Counted from the stretch's first letter, positions 26,564 to 35,695 are shown. The stretch is DNA of 64,000 nt from Vallitalea okinawensis (GCF_002964605.1 NZ_PQDH01000002.1:1-64000); one strand, 5' to 3'. The notes: generated by a model not told the origin, from the letters alone. Numbers and translations are program-made.

Positions 26564-27376
26564 CTATCTTAAATAGCGGTAAACATCAAGAGGAACTCTT
26601 TCAGATGGTAAAGAAATGATCTCAATCTCTTCATCATATGGAATTGTTGTTTCTTTCAAAACCACAGCACCAAACTTTGTCATGGTTTCTATCATAAGGG
26701 ATGCCCCCTTCTCATCTGCTTTAATATAAAAAGCGATAGGTTCCTCTGTAAAGACATGTTCTTTTAAATAATTCGTAGTATCTTCTTGGTTATCCAACTC
26801 AACATCAGTCCCCTGGACAAGATCTGCTAAATCATCTAGGAGTTGATTCAATTCCTCATCAAAAGCTCCACTTAACTGATTTATAAATTCATCTCTAGAA
26901 ACAATCCATGTATACTCATTTTCTTCTGTTACGCTTATTTCTGTTTCAGGAAATAGAGTCATCTTTGCTAAATCCAAGAAGTTACCTTCCCTCTTTAGTT
27001 CATAGGGTAATGTAACATACTTCTCTTCTACAGGTAGATAAACAAAGGATTGACCTTCCTCTTCATAATATTCCATGCTATAAGTAAAGTTCTCTTGGTA
27101 AAAAACTTCAAAAATAACTTTCTCTTTTACTTCAGATTTTTGTATCATATAATCCACACGCATTTCTTCCATGTAAATTGAGCCAGTGGACATGATTTGA
27201 TCACTGGCTAAAAGCATTTCTGTTTGTTCAACTATTGATTGAGAATTTATTTCTTCCTCCTCCATTTTATTACTGCTAATTAAAAATATGCCTATTATAA
27301 TAGCGGCAATGCAGGCAATAATAAATATTGAAATAGCTTTTAAATTGAGTTTTCTAGTTCCTTGTTCTTCATTCAT
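26564..27376 (-). CDS. Membrane-anchored hypothetical protein (270 aa)
   Basis: A short cytoplasmic segment (MNEEQGTRKLNLKA) precedes one helix at about residues 15-35, then an acidic extracytoplasmic domain of about 235 residues. Alternating strands such as GSIYMEEMRVDYMI and VKEKVIFEVFYQENFTYSM suggest an all-beta sensor or lipoprotein-like fold similar to outer-face domains of unknown function. No catalytic motif is seen. GGTGA lies seven bases before the ATG at 27376. It is separated from lgt by 87 bases on the same strand. Confidence 0.55.
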   Translation of the reverse strand: MNEEQGTRKLNLKAISIFIIACIAAIIIGIFLISSNKMEEEEINSQSIVEQTEMLLASDQIMSTGSIYMEEMRVDYMIQKSEVKEKVIFEVFYQENFTYSMEYYEEEGQSFVYLPVEEKYVTLPYELKREGNFLDLAKMTLFPETEISVTEENEYTWIVSRDEFINQLSGAFDEELNQLLDDLADLVQGTDVELDNQEDTTNYLKEHVFTEEPIAFYIKADEKGASLMIETMTKFGAVVLKETTIPYDEEIEIISLPSERVPLDVYRYLR

Positions 27377-27548
27377 AATTGATTCACCATCCAAATTATG
27401 CTAAAATATTAGTATTAATTTTGATTATATTCCTCAATTATTATAACACAAATGGAATATTTTTATCAGAAACAATCCTAGTTCATAGCCAAATAATTAA
27501 TATATGATTATAACTAGGTAGAATAAGAACTAAGAAAGGAGAATGAAT

Positions 27549-27737
27549 ATGAATGCATCTGATAGAAGAAGACCAGCTCGAGTTGGCCAAAAACAAACTA
27601 CTGAGGAACAAGCGGATTGTTGTACAATAGCTCATAAAATAATGAAGAAAGATAAACAAGGTTTGATGGTTGCAGGTATCATTTTACTCTTTGTGTTTCT
27701 TCAAGGTCTTCTTATTGGGAAGTTAACAAGTAAATAA
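27549..27737 (+). CDS. Small basic protein with C-terminal membrane helix (62 aa)
   Basis: The ATG at 27549 has AAAGGAG seven bases upstream; another ATG six bases earlier is too close to it. The protein starts MNASDRRRPARVGQKQ, has an adjacent Cys pair, a basic IMKKDKQG segment and a hydrophobic helix (LMVAGIILLFVFLQGLLIGK) at the end. It is a tail-anchored type. A terminator follows 20 bases after the stop. I recognise no family. Confidence 0.55.
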   Translation: MNASDRRRPARVGQKQTTEEQADCCTIAHKIMKKDKQGLMVAGIILLFVFLQGLLIGKLTSK

Positions 27738-27756
27738 TTATATATGATAACAACCT

Positions 27757-27786
27757 AAGCACATGCAAATGTGCTTTTTCTTTTTG
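27757..27786 (+). terminator. Terminator after the small basic protein gene
   Basis: AAGCACAT and ATGTGCTT form a perfect 8-bp stem with a GCAA loop, followed by TTTTTCTTTTT. Confidence 0.9.
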
Positions 27787-27853
27787 TATAGAAGGTACTC
27801 TAAAGACTAGTGCACTAATTTAATAACTTATTGAAGAATCATCATAAATATGC

Positions 27854-27882
27854 TTGAAAAATAGTAACTCTTTTTATATAAT
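27854..27882 (+). promoter_or_regulatory. Sigma-A promoter of ychF
   Basis: TTGAAA (27854-27859), a 17-base spacer and a perfect TATAAT (27877-27882), 42 bases before the ychF start. Confidence 0.8.
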
Positions 27883-27924
27883 GTAGTATTGAACGATAAA
27901 TGTTTCTCGGAAAGGAAGAAATAC

Positions 27925-29019
27925 ATGAAATTAGGTATCGTAGGTTTACCGAATGTAGGTAAAAGTACATTATTTAACTGTTTAACAAAAGCTGGTGCAG
28001 AATCTGCTAACTACCCCTTTTGTACAATTGACCCAAACGTGGGTATCGTAACTGTACCAGATCAACGATTAGATAAATTAGCTGAAATGCATAGCTCAAA
28101 AAAAGTAGTTCCTGCTGCTATTGAATTTGTTGATATTGCAGGCTTAGTTAAGGGTGCTAGTAAAGGTGAAGGATTAGGTAATAAATTCTTATCCAATATT
28201 CGTGAAGTTGATGCAATCGTACATGTTGTACGTTGTTTTGAAGACAGTAACGTAGTCCATGTAGAAGGTTCAATCGGTTCATTACGTGATATTGAGACCA
28301 TTAACTTAGAGCTAATTTTCTCAGACATTGAGATACTAGAAAGACGAGTTTCTAAAACTGCCAAGTCTTTAAAAGGCGATAAATCTTTAGCTGCTGAGCT
28401 AAAACTCTTAGAACGTATAAAAGCTCATCTTGAAGAAGGACAATCCGCTCGTTCATTAGAGCTTACTGATGATGAAGTACTTATGATTAAGTCCTTTAAC
28501 TTATTAACATCAAAACCGATTATCTATGCTTGTAATGTATCAGAGGATGATTTAGTTAATGATGGGGTTGATAATGAGAATGTACAAGCTGTACGTAACA
28601 TGGCTCAAGAGGAAGGCTCTGAAGTTTTTGTAGTTTGTGCAAAAATTGAAGAAGAAATAGCTGAACTTGATGAAGAAGAAAAATTAGAATTTTTACACGA
28701 CATGGGTATTGCAGACACTGGTCTAGATCGTCTTATAGCAGCTAGTTATAAATTACTTGGTCTTATTTCATACTTAACTTCTGGTGAGCAAGAAACCAGA
28801 GCATGGACCATCGCAGAAGGTACGAAAGCACCACAAGCTGCTGGAAAAATCCATACCGATTTCGAAAGAGGCTTTATCCGAGCTGAAGTTATTCACTATG
28901 ATAATCTTGTTGATTGTGGTAGTCTAGCTACTGCAAAAGAAAAAGGTTTAGTTAGACTAGAAGGTAAAGAATACGTTGTTAAAGATGGCGACGTTGTCTT
29001 ATTTAGATTTAACGTGTAA
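27925..29019 (+). CDS. ychF: Redox-regulated ribosome-binding ATPase YchF
   Basis: The 364-residue Obg-family P-loop ATPase starts MKLGIVGLPNVGKSTLFNCL. It has switch segments (PFCTIDPNVGIV, DIAGLVKGASKGEGLGN), VRCFEDSNV, a coiled-coil insertion near residues 130-190, and the C-terminal TGS domain (YLTSGEQETRAWTI...GKIHTDFERGFIRAEV). YchF prefers ATP and associates with ribosomes. The ATG at 27925 with AAAGGAAG upstream gives the usual family length, whereas the longer in-frame start adds a non-homologous leader. It has its own promoter and terminator. Confidence 0.97.
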   Translation: MKLGIVGLPNVGKSTLFNCLTKAGAESANYPFCTIDPNVGIVTVPDQRLDKLAEMHSSKKVVPAAIEFVDIAGLVKGASKGEGLGNKFLSNIREVDAIVHVVRCFEDSNVVHVEGSIGSLRDIETINLELIFSDIEILERRVSKTAKSLKGDKSLAAELKLLERIKAHLEEGQSARSLELTDDEVLMIKSFNLLTSKPIIYACNVSEDDLVNDGVDNENVQAVRNMAQEEGSEVFVVCAKIEEEIAELDEEEKLEFLHDMGIADTGLDRLIAASYKLLGLISYLTSGEQETRAWTIAEGTKAPQAAGKIHTDFERGFIRAEVIHYDNLVDCGSLATAKEKGLVRLEGKEYVVKDGDVVLFRFNV

Positions 29020-29047
29020 ATAAAATCGTATTTTATTAGATAAATAA

Positions 29048-29086
29048 AGCCGCTACACTCCTTAATTTAACAGGATTGTAGCGGCT
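29048..29086. terminator. Bidirectional hairpin between ychF and the DUF4489 gene
   Basis: AGCCGCTACA and its complement form a 10-bp perfect stem. On the minus strand it is followed by TTTATTTATC, on the plus strand by ATTTCATGTTTTA. It sits between converging genes. Confidence 0.75.
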
Positions 29087-29149
29087 ATTTCATGTTTTAT
29101 AATATAATTGTGCAGTCCTGCCACATATCTCTATACTTTTATCATTCCA

Positions 29150-32100
29150 CTATCTTACCTGAGCCAATGCAGCAATTCTTCCATTGCTAACTGTTACTCT
29201 AGGTACTGATGATATACTAATAAGCGTAACAGTTACAAAATAATCACAGCAGCCAGGACAGCTGATGCAGTCACAGAAAGTAAAATTGAATATGTTTGTG
29301 GCTCTATTCATTTGGTTCTGACCTATTCTCTCCGATATCCAAACGCCTAGTGATACAGGTTCTCTATTATCACAGACTCTAAACAATTCGTATCGCAGTC
29401 TAGCATCACCACTGCCCTCAAAGCTTATGATACTTGAAAATTCAATATTAATCATTGGATTACTTAAGTATGTGGTATCTATGGTGACCCACGCTAATTG
29501 AAAGGCTGACTCATTTACTGAAGTAAAAGTTTTACTTCCAGTCCCCTCACCACATTCAAATACTATTTTTTTAACTGAAGGATGCTTCTCTGCACAATCC
29601 ATGCACTTAATTTTTTTATCAATAATTTTACAACCATCTAAGTCCCTTGATGATTGGGCAAGGGCAACCATTCTAGCATTGTCAACTACTATATCTGGCC
29701 CTGGCTGATCAGCTATAACTATTTCAAGGGGTGTAACTGTCACAAAGTATTCACAGCAGCCCCTAGGAGCTTCATATTCACAAAAAATAAAGTCGAATGC
29801 TTTATCTAGTTCTATAAAATCATTAGAAACACCTGTTCTTGAAAAGTTCCAAGTACCAAGGGATAAGGGTTCATCTTCTCCATTAACTCTAAACAACTCA
29901 AATTTTAGACGGATATCTGTCACATCATTATCAAGCTTAATAATACTTGAAAACTCTATTAAAACTTTAGGTTTAACTAAACAGGTTGTATCTAAGGTAA
30001 CATGGGCTATATTGACTGGTGGGTCTAGATCAATCGTCGCTGCAAGATCTCTCCTAAAGACAACACTTCCATTTCCCTGGCCACATGCAAGCATTATTTT
30101 CTTAGGATTAGAACGTTTTCTTCCTAATTTGGTGCCATCCTGTTTCGAATCAAATATTTTACAGTCGACCTCTAAGCAGCCTCCTAAAGGCTTAGATAGT
30201 GCCGCCATTCTTCCATTACTGACCGTGGCTGTAGCTCCTTCAATTTCGCTTGGCGTAACTCTTACAAAATAGTCGTAGCAGCCAGGGAAAGTGATACGTT
30301 CACAAAAGATAAAACTAAAGGATTCTTCTTGTCGGTCAAATTCTACTGAATCAATGTTAACCTCCTCAAACATCCAAGTTCCTAAAAATTTTGTCCCTTC
30401 ATCATCGCATACTCTAAATAGTTCGTATCTCAGCCTAACTGCTGCTCCATCAATGAGTCTCTCCACATTGACGATACTAGAAAACTTTATTAATACTTCA
30501 GGTCTATTTAAGCAGGTGGTATCTAGGGTAACATGGGCTAGATGGAAAGGTGTGTCACCGGATGATGTAAAAGTTCTACTTCCAGTACCCTCACCACATT
30601 CAAGCAGTATTTTTTTAGGTTCAGTAGGTTTTTCTTTGCATTTAGTACAGCTCACCAGTGATTTGTCGGATTTCTTTTCCATATTGTTATGGTCACAATA
30701 TCCTTCCTGAGCCAATGCTGCCATTCTGCCATTATTAACAGTTGCCGTAATACCTCCTTCTGTTATTTCAATAGGCGTAACGGTTACAAAGTAATCACAG
30801 CAGCCAGGACAGCTTATACAGTCGCAGAAAGTAAAATTAAATATATTTGTAGACTTTCCTAGATCTACATCGTTTATTACTCTCTCCAATACCCATACAC
30901 CTATTGATATAGGCTTTTTATTGTCACAGACTCTAAATAATTCATATCTTAGTCGTGCGTCAGAAAGAGTGCTTAACCTATTAAAACTTACTATACTTGA
31001 AAACTCAATATTCACCATTGGCTTACAAAACTGCGTCGTATCTATAGTAACCTGTGCTAGTTGAAAGGATGGTTCATTTGATGAACTAAAAGTTCTGCTT
31101 CCAGACCCCACGCCGCATTCAAGTATTATTTCTTTAGCATTAGGACTCTCAGGAACACAATCCATGCAGTCACTTTTTCCATCAAGAATCTTGCAATCAT
31201 CTAAGTCTACTGCTGACTGGGCAAGGGCAACCATTCTAGCATTGTCAACTACTACATCGGCCTCACTTGAAGGTCCAATTATTTCAAGAGGCGTAACTGT
31301 CACAAAATAGTCGCAGCAGTCACATGGGATTTCACATTCACAAAAAGTAAAATCGAATGCTTTCTCTAGATTCACATCGACAGAAATCCCTGTTCTTTCA
31401 AATGTCCAACCCCTCCGAGATACCGCCTTTCCATCACTACAAACTCTAAATAATTCAAATTGCAGGCGGATATCGATGATATCACTATCAATCTTAATAA
31501 TACTTGAAAACTCTATTAAAGCTTTAGGTTTAATTAAACAGGTAGTATCTAGGGTGACATGGGCTATTCCAAATGGCTCATCATCACCTTCCCTAAGAAT
31601 CATACTTCCGTTTCCCTCACCACATGCAAGCACTACTTCCTTAGACCTAGGATGTTTTCCTATGAGTTTAGTGCCATCACATGGCGAACTAGATAATGTC
31701 GCTATCCTTCCATTACCAACTGTGGATGTAGCTCCCTCAATTTCAATGGGTGTAACTGTTACAAAATACTCAAAACAACCTGTACAAGTTATGCAGTCAC
31801 AAAAGATAAAACTAAATGATTCTTCTTGTACTTGAAATGCTGAGGAACTAACATCAATTTCTTCAAACATCCAAGTTCCTAAGGATTGTGGCTCTCTATC
31901 TCTGCATTTTTTGAATAATTCATATTTTAGTCTAATTGTTGCTCCAGAAGTTAGTACACTCATATTCACGATACTAGAAAATTTTATTAAAACCTCATTT
32001 CTATCTAAACATGTAGTATTTACAGGCACATTAGCTATTTGAAAAGATCCCTCACTGGATGAAGTAAAAGTTGTGCTTCCCGTTCCGCTGCCACATTCTA

Positions 32101-32200
32101 GTAGTATTTTTTTTGATTTTGTATGCTTTTGTTTGCTTTTAGCAAAATTCCTATTAGACTCACAAGCTTTGTGTTTCTTATAGATATGATTATAAGTCAC
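29150..32200 (-). CDS. Six-domain DUF4489-like repeat protein (1016 aa)
   Basis: A lysine-rich N-terminus of about 31 residues without signal peptide is followed by six domains of about 140 residues, near 32-171, 189-328, 358-499, 532-670, 703-851 and 881-1016. Each has (L/V)xCGxGxGS, a DTTC-type motif, (K/E)FSSI, a YELFRVC-type motif, then FC-C-x-x-C-x-CCDYFVTVTP and ends (N)xRMxALAQ. This is the pattern I associate with DUF4489, a clostridial family of unknown function. Domains 1/4, 2/5 and 3/6 are most alike, and the linkers match too, so the gene arose by duplication of a three-domain unit. Cysteines are plentiful and regularly placed, and several linkers carry CxxC pairs. GTG starts the gene seven bases after AGGAGG. 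A spore-surface role is only a guess. Confidence 0.8.
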   Translation of the reverse strand: MTYNHIYKKHKACESNRNFAKSKQKHTKSKKILLECGSGTGSTTFTSSSEGSFQIANVPVNTTCLDRNEVLIKFSSIVNMSVLTSGATIRLKYELFKKCRDREPQSLGTWMFEEIDVSSSAFQVQEESFSFIFCDCITCTGCFEYFVTVTPIEIEGATSTVGNGRIATLSSSPCDGTKLIGKHPRSKEVVLACGEGNGSMILREGDDEPFGIAHVTLDTTCLIKPKALIEFSSIIKIDSDIIDIRLQFELFRVCSDGKAVSRRGWTFERTGISVDVNLEKAFDFTFCECEIPCDCCDYFVTVTPLEIIGPSSEADVVVDNARMVALAQSAVDLDDCKILDGKSDCMDCVPESPNAKEIILECGVGSGSRTFSSSNEPSFQLAQVTIDTTQFCKPMVNIEFSSIVSFNRLSTLSDARLRYELFRVCDNKKPISIGVWVLERVINDVDLGKSTNIFNFTFCDCISCPGCCDYFVTVTPIEITEGGITATVNNGRMAALAQEGYCDHNNMEKKSDKSLVSCTKCKEKPTEPKKILLECGEGTGSRTFTSSGDTPFHLAHVTLDTTCLNRPEVLIKFSSIVNVERLIDGAAVRLRYELFRVCDDEGTKFLGTWMFEEVNIDSVEFDRQEESFSFIFCERITFPGCYDYFVRVTPSEIEGATATVSNGRMAALSKPLGGCLEVDCKIFDSKQDGTKLGRKRSNPKKIMLACGQGNGSVVFRRDLAATIDLDPPVNIAHVTLDTTCLVKPKVLIEFSSIIKLDNDVTDIRLKFELFRVNGEDEPLSLGTWNFSRTGVSNDFIELDKAFDFIFCEYEAPRGCCEYFVTVTPLEIVIADQPGPDIVVDNARMVALAQSSRDLDGCKIIDKKIKCMDCAEKHPSVKKIVFECGEGTGSKTFTSVNESAFQLAWVTIDTTYLSNPMINIEFSSIISFEGSGDARLRYELFRVCDNREPVSLGVWISERIGQNQMNRATNIFNFTFCDCISCPGCCDYFVTVTLISISSVPRVTVSNGRIAALAQVR
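29153..30607 (-). repeat. Second A-B-C unit of the DUF4489-like protein
   Basis: This stretch encodes domains 4-6 (about residues 532-1016), the tandem copy of the unit at 30608-32107. The B' domain carries a small insertion after its first motif, and the last domain ends four residues after its ALAQ motif. Confidence 0.75.
30608..32107 (-). repeat. First A-B-C unit of the DUF4489-like protein
   Basis: This stretch encodes domains 1-3 and their linkers (about residues 32-531). It aligns end to end with 29153-30607. Linker identity supports one duplication event: DGTKL between A and B, and CKI-D-K--CMDC between B and C. Confidence 0.75.
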
Positions 32201-32271
32201 TTATGTTCCTCCTTAATACAATTTTATGTTATGGGGTTAATTTCTGTTTTCTTTATACTCAATTTTCACTA

Positions 32272-32298
32272 TATTATATGTCCCACTAGTAAATCAGT
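32272..32298 (-). promoter_or_regulatory. Possible mother-cell (SigK/SigE-type) promoter
   Basis: On the minus strand CATATAATA (32280-32272) fits the SigK -10 consensus CATAnnnTA, with an AC dinucleotide 16 bases upstream where the -35 is expected. It lies about 70 bases before the DUF4489-like gene. AT-rich DNA produces such matches by chance. Confidence 0.3.
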
Positions 32299-32366
32299 AA
32301 CCTGTTTTTTTCAAATGCTTCTACTATTTCTCCAAATGATAGGTCTCATTGTAAGATAGGGAAACA

Positions 32367-32412
32367 AAGAAAAAAGTAGCTATTAGATAAAGCAATTTAT
32401 CAATTAGCTACT
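32367..32412 (-). terminator. Terminator of the P-type ATPase transcript
   Basis: AGTAGCTA and GATAAA pair with downstream TTTATC and TAGCTACT in a two-part stem, followed on the minus strand by TTTTTTC. Confidence 0.85.
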
Positions 32413-32507
32413 TCTTCTTCTATTTCTTCTATCTCTCCTGAGCCCGTGCAGCAATTCACCTCTGAATAACATTCGAAGGTGCTTTTATTTGTACTGTACC
32501 TACGCAA
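32400..32507 (-). CDS. Possible 35-aa Cys-containing peptide after the ATPase
   Basis: Between the ATPase stop and the terminator an open frame from TTG reads LRRYSTNKSTFECYSEVNCC, then a Glu-rich tail. A cysteine pair and acidic tail next to a metal pump are suggestive of metal binding, but there is no clear ribosome site and the frame also extends upstream into the ATPase gene. It may be a 3' remnant or chance. Confidence 0.2.
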   Translation of the reverse strand: MRRYSTNKSTFECYSEVNCCTGSGEIEEIEEEVAN

Positions 32508-32556
32508 CCTATTAGAAAAACACTGTACTAAGAAGATTCTTAAAACAGTTCCTAAA

Positions 32557-34449
32557 TTAAATCTTTTTATCGTATAATCTAGCAGCATTAAGAACAACTA
32601 ATACAGACCCTACATTATGGACGATTGCACCTGTTATAGGATTAAGCAATCCAAGTATAGAACATACTATAGCAACAAAGTTAATAACCATAGAAAGCGT
32701 TATATTAATTTTGATACTTGATAGTGTTTCATTCGATAATCTTTTCGAGTAACCAATCATATCAAGGTCATCACCCATTAATGCGATATCAGCTGCATCA
32801 ATAGCTATATCACTTCCCATAGAGCCCATTGCTATCCCCACACTAGCAAGCTTTAGTGCTGGCGCATCATTAACGCCATCACCAACCATACAAATCATAT
32901 TCCCCGACTCTTGTAATTTCTTCACCTCATTTACTTTGTTCTCTGGAAGTAGCGATGCCCTTACATTAGTTATTCCAACTTGGTTAGCAATATGATTTGC
33001 CGTATTCTCATTGTCCCCAGTTAAAAGAATAGTTTTCTTAATACCTGATCTATTAAGATTTTCTATTAAATTAGCTGAATTAGTCTTAATTTGATCACTT
33101 AATGCAACTATACCAATGACCTGTGAATCCTTTGCAACGATTATGACTGCTTTACCTTGATTCTGTAACATGCGTAATGTTTCTACCTTCTCCTTACTAA
33201 TTGCAATAGCATTATCATTCATCATAGCTTCATTTCCGCATATTACTCGAGAACCATTAACATCCCCACTTATTCCTTTACCTGGCTCCATTACAAATTC
33301 TTCAGCTTCTATCCAATCAATATTTTTATCTTCTATGTATTTGACTACTGCTTTCCCAATTGGGTGTTCGGACTTACTCTCACATGAACCAAGCAACCTT
33401 AATAACTCTTCATCGCTACAATTGTAATTAAAAATCTCTGTTACACTTAATCTGCCCTCTGTTATAGTACCCGTTTTATCAAAGGCAACTGTAGTTACTT
33501 TGCCCATTTTTTCTAATGCTTCACCTGACTTAATTAATACACCATGCTTAGTCGCCTGACCAATTGCAGCAACTATTGCTGTCGGTGTTGCTAGTGCTAG
33601 AGCACAAGGGCAGAATACTACAAGAATTGTTACTGCTTTTGTTAAGTCATTAGTAAATACAAATGTTAGTATAGCAATAAAACAAGCAATTGGTACTAAC
33701 CATTGAGCCCATTTATCTACTAGCTTTTGCATTGGTGCCTGATTCTTCTCAGCCTCGTTTACTAGATTAATCATCTTCTGTAATGAAGAATTTTTAAGTT
33801 CCTTCGCTATTCTTATGTCGATAACCCCATGAGTATTAATTGTAGCTGCAAATACACTATCCCCTATTTTTTTATCTACTGGTAGAGATTCACCTGTTAG
33901 AATGGACTGATTAATACTTGTTTGACCATCTATAATCTCTCCATCAGCTGGTATATTTTCACCTGGAAGAATTCTAATTACATCATCAACTTCCAACTGT
34001 TCAGAAGGTACAATTTCTTGTTTTACATTACCTTGCTCATCTGTAGTAATCCTACGCCCTTGTTCAGGAACTAACTTCAGTAATCCTTCTATGCCTTTTC
34101 TTGCTTTATCTGTTGTACGTTCTTCTAACCATGCACCTATAGCCATTATAAATGCAACCTCACCTGCTGCAAATATTTCTCCTGTAAGAATTGCAGCTAC
34201 CATTGCAATAGATATCAGTAAAGCAGAACTAATAAAAAAGCTTTTGAATAATCTTTGTAATGCGAGAACAACAAGTGGTGTTCCCGAGATGATTATAGAT
34301 CCCCATGCTGGATCAACAGGAAAAGGTATGTCATAATTAGCAAAATAGTTAAGTAAAAGATCTAGTAGACTTGCAAATAAAAACATCCCAGAAATAGTCA
34401 TCATTAGTGGCTCACTTAGAGCATCATAAGCGCGTTTTAATACTTTCAT
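32557..34449 (-). CDS. Heavy-metal translocating P1B-type ATPase
   Basis: The 630-residue pump has the P1B layout: N-terminal helices, the actuator motif LTGESLPVDK, the channel motif CPCALALATP in helix 6, the phosphorylation site DKTGTITEG, SEHPIG, the hinge VGDGVNDAPAL, and a last helix with HNVGSVLVVLNAARL. There is no N-terminal CxxC domain. CPC with a polar final-helix HN motif could suit Zn/Cd/Co or Cu export, and the metal cannot be fixed here. The ATG at 34449 follows AGGGTGA. A strong promoter and a GC-rich palindrome upstream suggest metal-dependent control. Confidence 0.92.
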   Translation of the reverse strand: MKVLKRAYDALSEPLMMTISGMFLFASLLDLLLNYFANYDIPFPVDPAWGSIIISGTPLVVLALQRLFKSFFISSALLISIAMVAAILTGEIFAAGEVAFIMAIGAWLEERTTDKARKGIEGLLKLVPEQGRRITTDEQGNVKQEIVPSEQLEVDDVIRILPGENIPADGEIIDGQTSINQSILTGESLPVDKKIGDSVFAATINTHGVIDIRIAKELKNSSLQKMINLVNEAEKNQAPMQKLVDKWAQWLVPIACFIAILTFVFTNDLTKAVTILVVFCPCALALATPTAIVAAIGQATKHGVLIKSGEALEKMGKVTTVAFDKTGTITEGRLSVTEIFNYNCSDEELLRLLGSCESKSEHPIGKAVVKYIEDKNIDWIEAEEFVMEPGKGISGDVNGSRVICGNEAMMNDNAIAISKEKVETLRMLQNQGKAVIIVAKDSQVIGIVALSDQIKTNSANLIENLNRSGIKKTILLTGDNENTANHIANQVGITNVRASLLPENKVNEVKKLQESGNMICMVGDGVNDAPALKLASVGIAMGSMGSDIAIDAADIALMGDDLDMIGYSKRLSNETLSSIKINITLSMVINFVAIVCSILGLLNPITGAIVHNVGSVLVVLNAARLYDKKI

Positions 34450-34486
34450 GGACTTCACCCTTTGAGTATATTTTATTCATTCAAGC

Positions 34487-34503
34487 ATCCCCCCATAGGG
34501 GAT
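34487..34503. promoter_or_regulatory. Palindromic operator of the metal ATPase
   Basis: ATCCCC and GGGGAT are exact inverted arms separated by five bases, placed at the predicted transcription start. GC-rich arms in very AT-rich surroundings resemble CsoR/RcnR-type metal sensor operators. No such regulator gene is in the window. Confidence 0.5.
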
Positions 34504-34509
34504 ATTTGA

Positions 34510-34538
34510 ATTATATCACTAATGTTAAATATAGTCAA
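34510..34538 (-). promoter_or_regulatory. Sigma-A promoter of the metal ATPase
   Basis: TTGACT (34538-34533), a 17-base spacer and a perfect TATAAT (34515-34510) on the minus strand, six bases before the palindrome. Confidence 0.85.
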
Positions 34539-34689
34539 TTATTCCTTCTTATACATTATTACTACTTTAATCGGCTTCTTCTCTGCTACCAACAACCATT
34601 AACTGTGATTCTGATTCATAATCCTCTAAAGAACTCGAATACAATCTATAAATGGGGTTATTTCCATTAGCAATAAAGGGGGAGATTAT

Positions 34690-35655
34690 ATGATTAATAT
34701 TCAATCAATCTTGCTTGCTAATAAACGTATTAAAGAATATTTGAAAGAAACGCCTTTTTCAAGAAGTTTACAACTCAGTGAAGGTAGTACTGAAGTATGG
34801 ATGAAGCTAGAAAACGAACAACCCATTACTAAAAGTTATAAAATTCGTGGAGCCTTGAATAAGTTACTTACCTTAACTAAGGATGAACTTAAAATAGGTG
34901 TTACAACCGTTTCCTCTGGTAATCATGGAGTATGTCTAGCTTATACCGCTTCATTACTAGGTATTAAAAAATGCATTGTCTTTGCAGCTCATACAACACC
35001 TCAACCCAAAATAGATAAAATGCTACTCTTTGGTGCTGAGGTTCGTTTAGTTGGAAAAAACTATGATGAAGCTCACTCTATTGCAGAAGCTGAGATGAAA
35101 GAGCTAGGGTTGATTGAAATTAACTCTTATGAAGATCCTATTTTGATTGCTGGACAAGGGACTATTGGTTTAGAGATGCTTCTTAAAGAACCAGGATTAC
35201 ATTATATTATTGCACCAATTGGAGGTGGCGGGTTAATCACCGGTATATCAATAGCAGCCAAAACACTTAATCCAAATATTAAGATTATTGGTGTGCAAAC
35301 AGAAAGTTCGCCAGCAATGGTTAAATCCATAGAAGACAATATTTGTTACGAGTATTTTGAAACTAAGCCTAGTATTTGTGATGCATTAGTAGGAGGAGTC
35401 GGTAAATTGCCATTTAAACTGGCAAGAAAATGTATTGATGAAGTCCTTCTCATCCCAGAAAATCAGATTAAAAAGGCAATGAAAATAATGGTTCTCAAAG
35501 AAAAAATCGTTCCTGAACCTTCTAGTGCTATCAGTTATGGTGCGTACTTGATGCATAAAGAACGTTTTAAAGGCAAAAAAGTAGGTTTAATCATCAGTGG
35601 AGGAAATGCAGATAGTTATCTAATTGAAGAAATTATCAAGGGACAATATTCCTAA
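34690..35655 (+). CDS. PLP-dependent threonine/serine dehydratase
   Basis: The 321-residue fold-type II PLP enzyme has the lysine motif SYKIRGALNKL (Schiff-base Lys near 51), SSGNHGVCLAYTASLLG for substrate/PLP phosphate contacts, the glycine loop IAPIGGGGLITG and the C-terminal SGGNAD. It should deaminate threonine or serine to 2-oxoacids, or act as a hydroxyamino acid dehydratase or racemase of the same family. It lacks a C-terminal ACT regulatory domain, so it is the short, catabolic-type form. AAGGGGGAG precedes the ATG. It stands alone, divergent from the ATPase. Confidence 0.88.
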   Translation: MINIQSILLANKRIKEYLKETPFSRSLQLSEGSTEVWMKLENEQPITKSYKIRGALNKLLTLTKDELKIGVTTVSSGNHGVCLAYTASLLGIKKCIVFAAHTTPQPKIDKMLLFGAEVRLVGKNYDEAHSIAEAEMKELGLIEINSYEDPILIAGQGTIGLEMLLKEPGLHYIIAPIGGGGLITGISIAAKTLNPNIKIIGVQTESSPAMVKSIEDNICYEYFETKPSICDALVGGVGKLPFKLARKCIDEVLLIPENQIKKAMKIMVLKEKIVPEPSSAISYGAYLMHKERFKGKKVGLIISGGNADSYLIEEIIKGQYS

Positions 35656-35695
35656 CCCCACTTTCTAGTAACGACGTCTACTCCTTGGCGAATAA

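Noticed and set aside
30012-31835. Long plus-strand frames opposite the DUF4489-like gene
   Set aside because: They recur with the period of the domains, have no ribosome sites and mirror conserved motifs on the minus strand, so they are shadows of the repeat.
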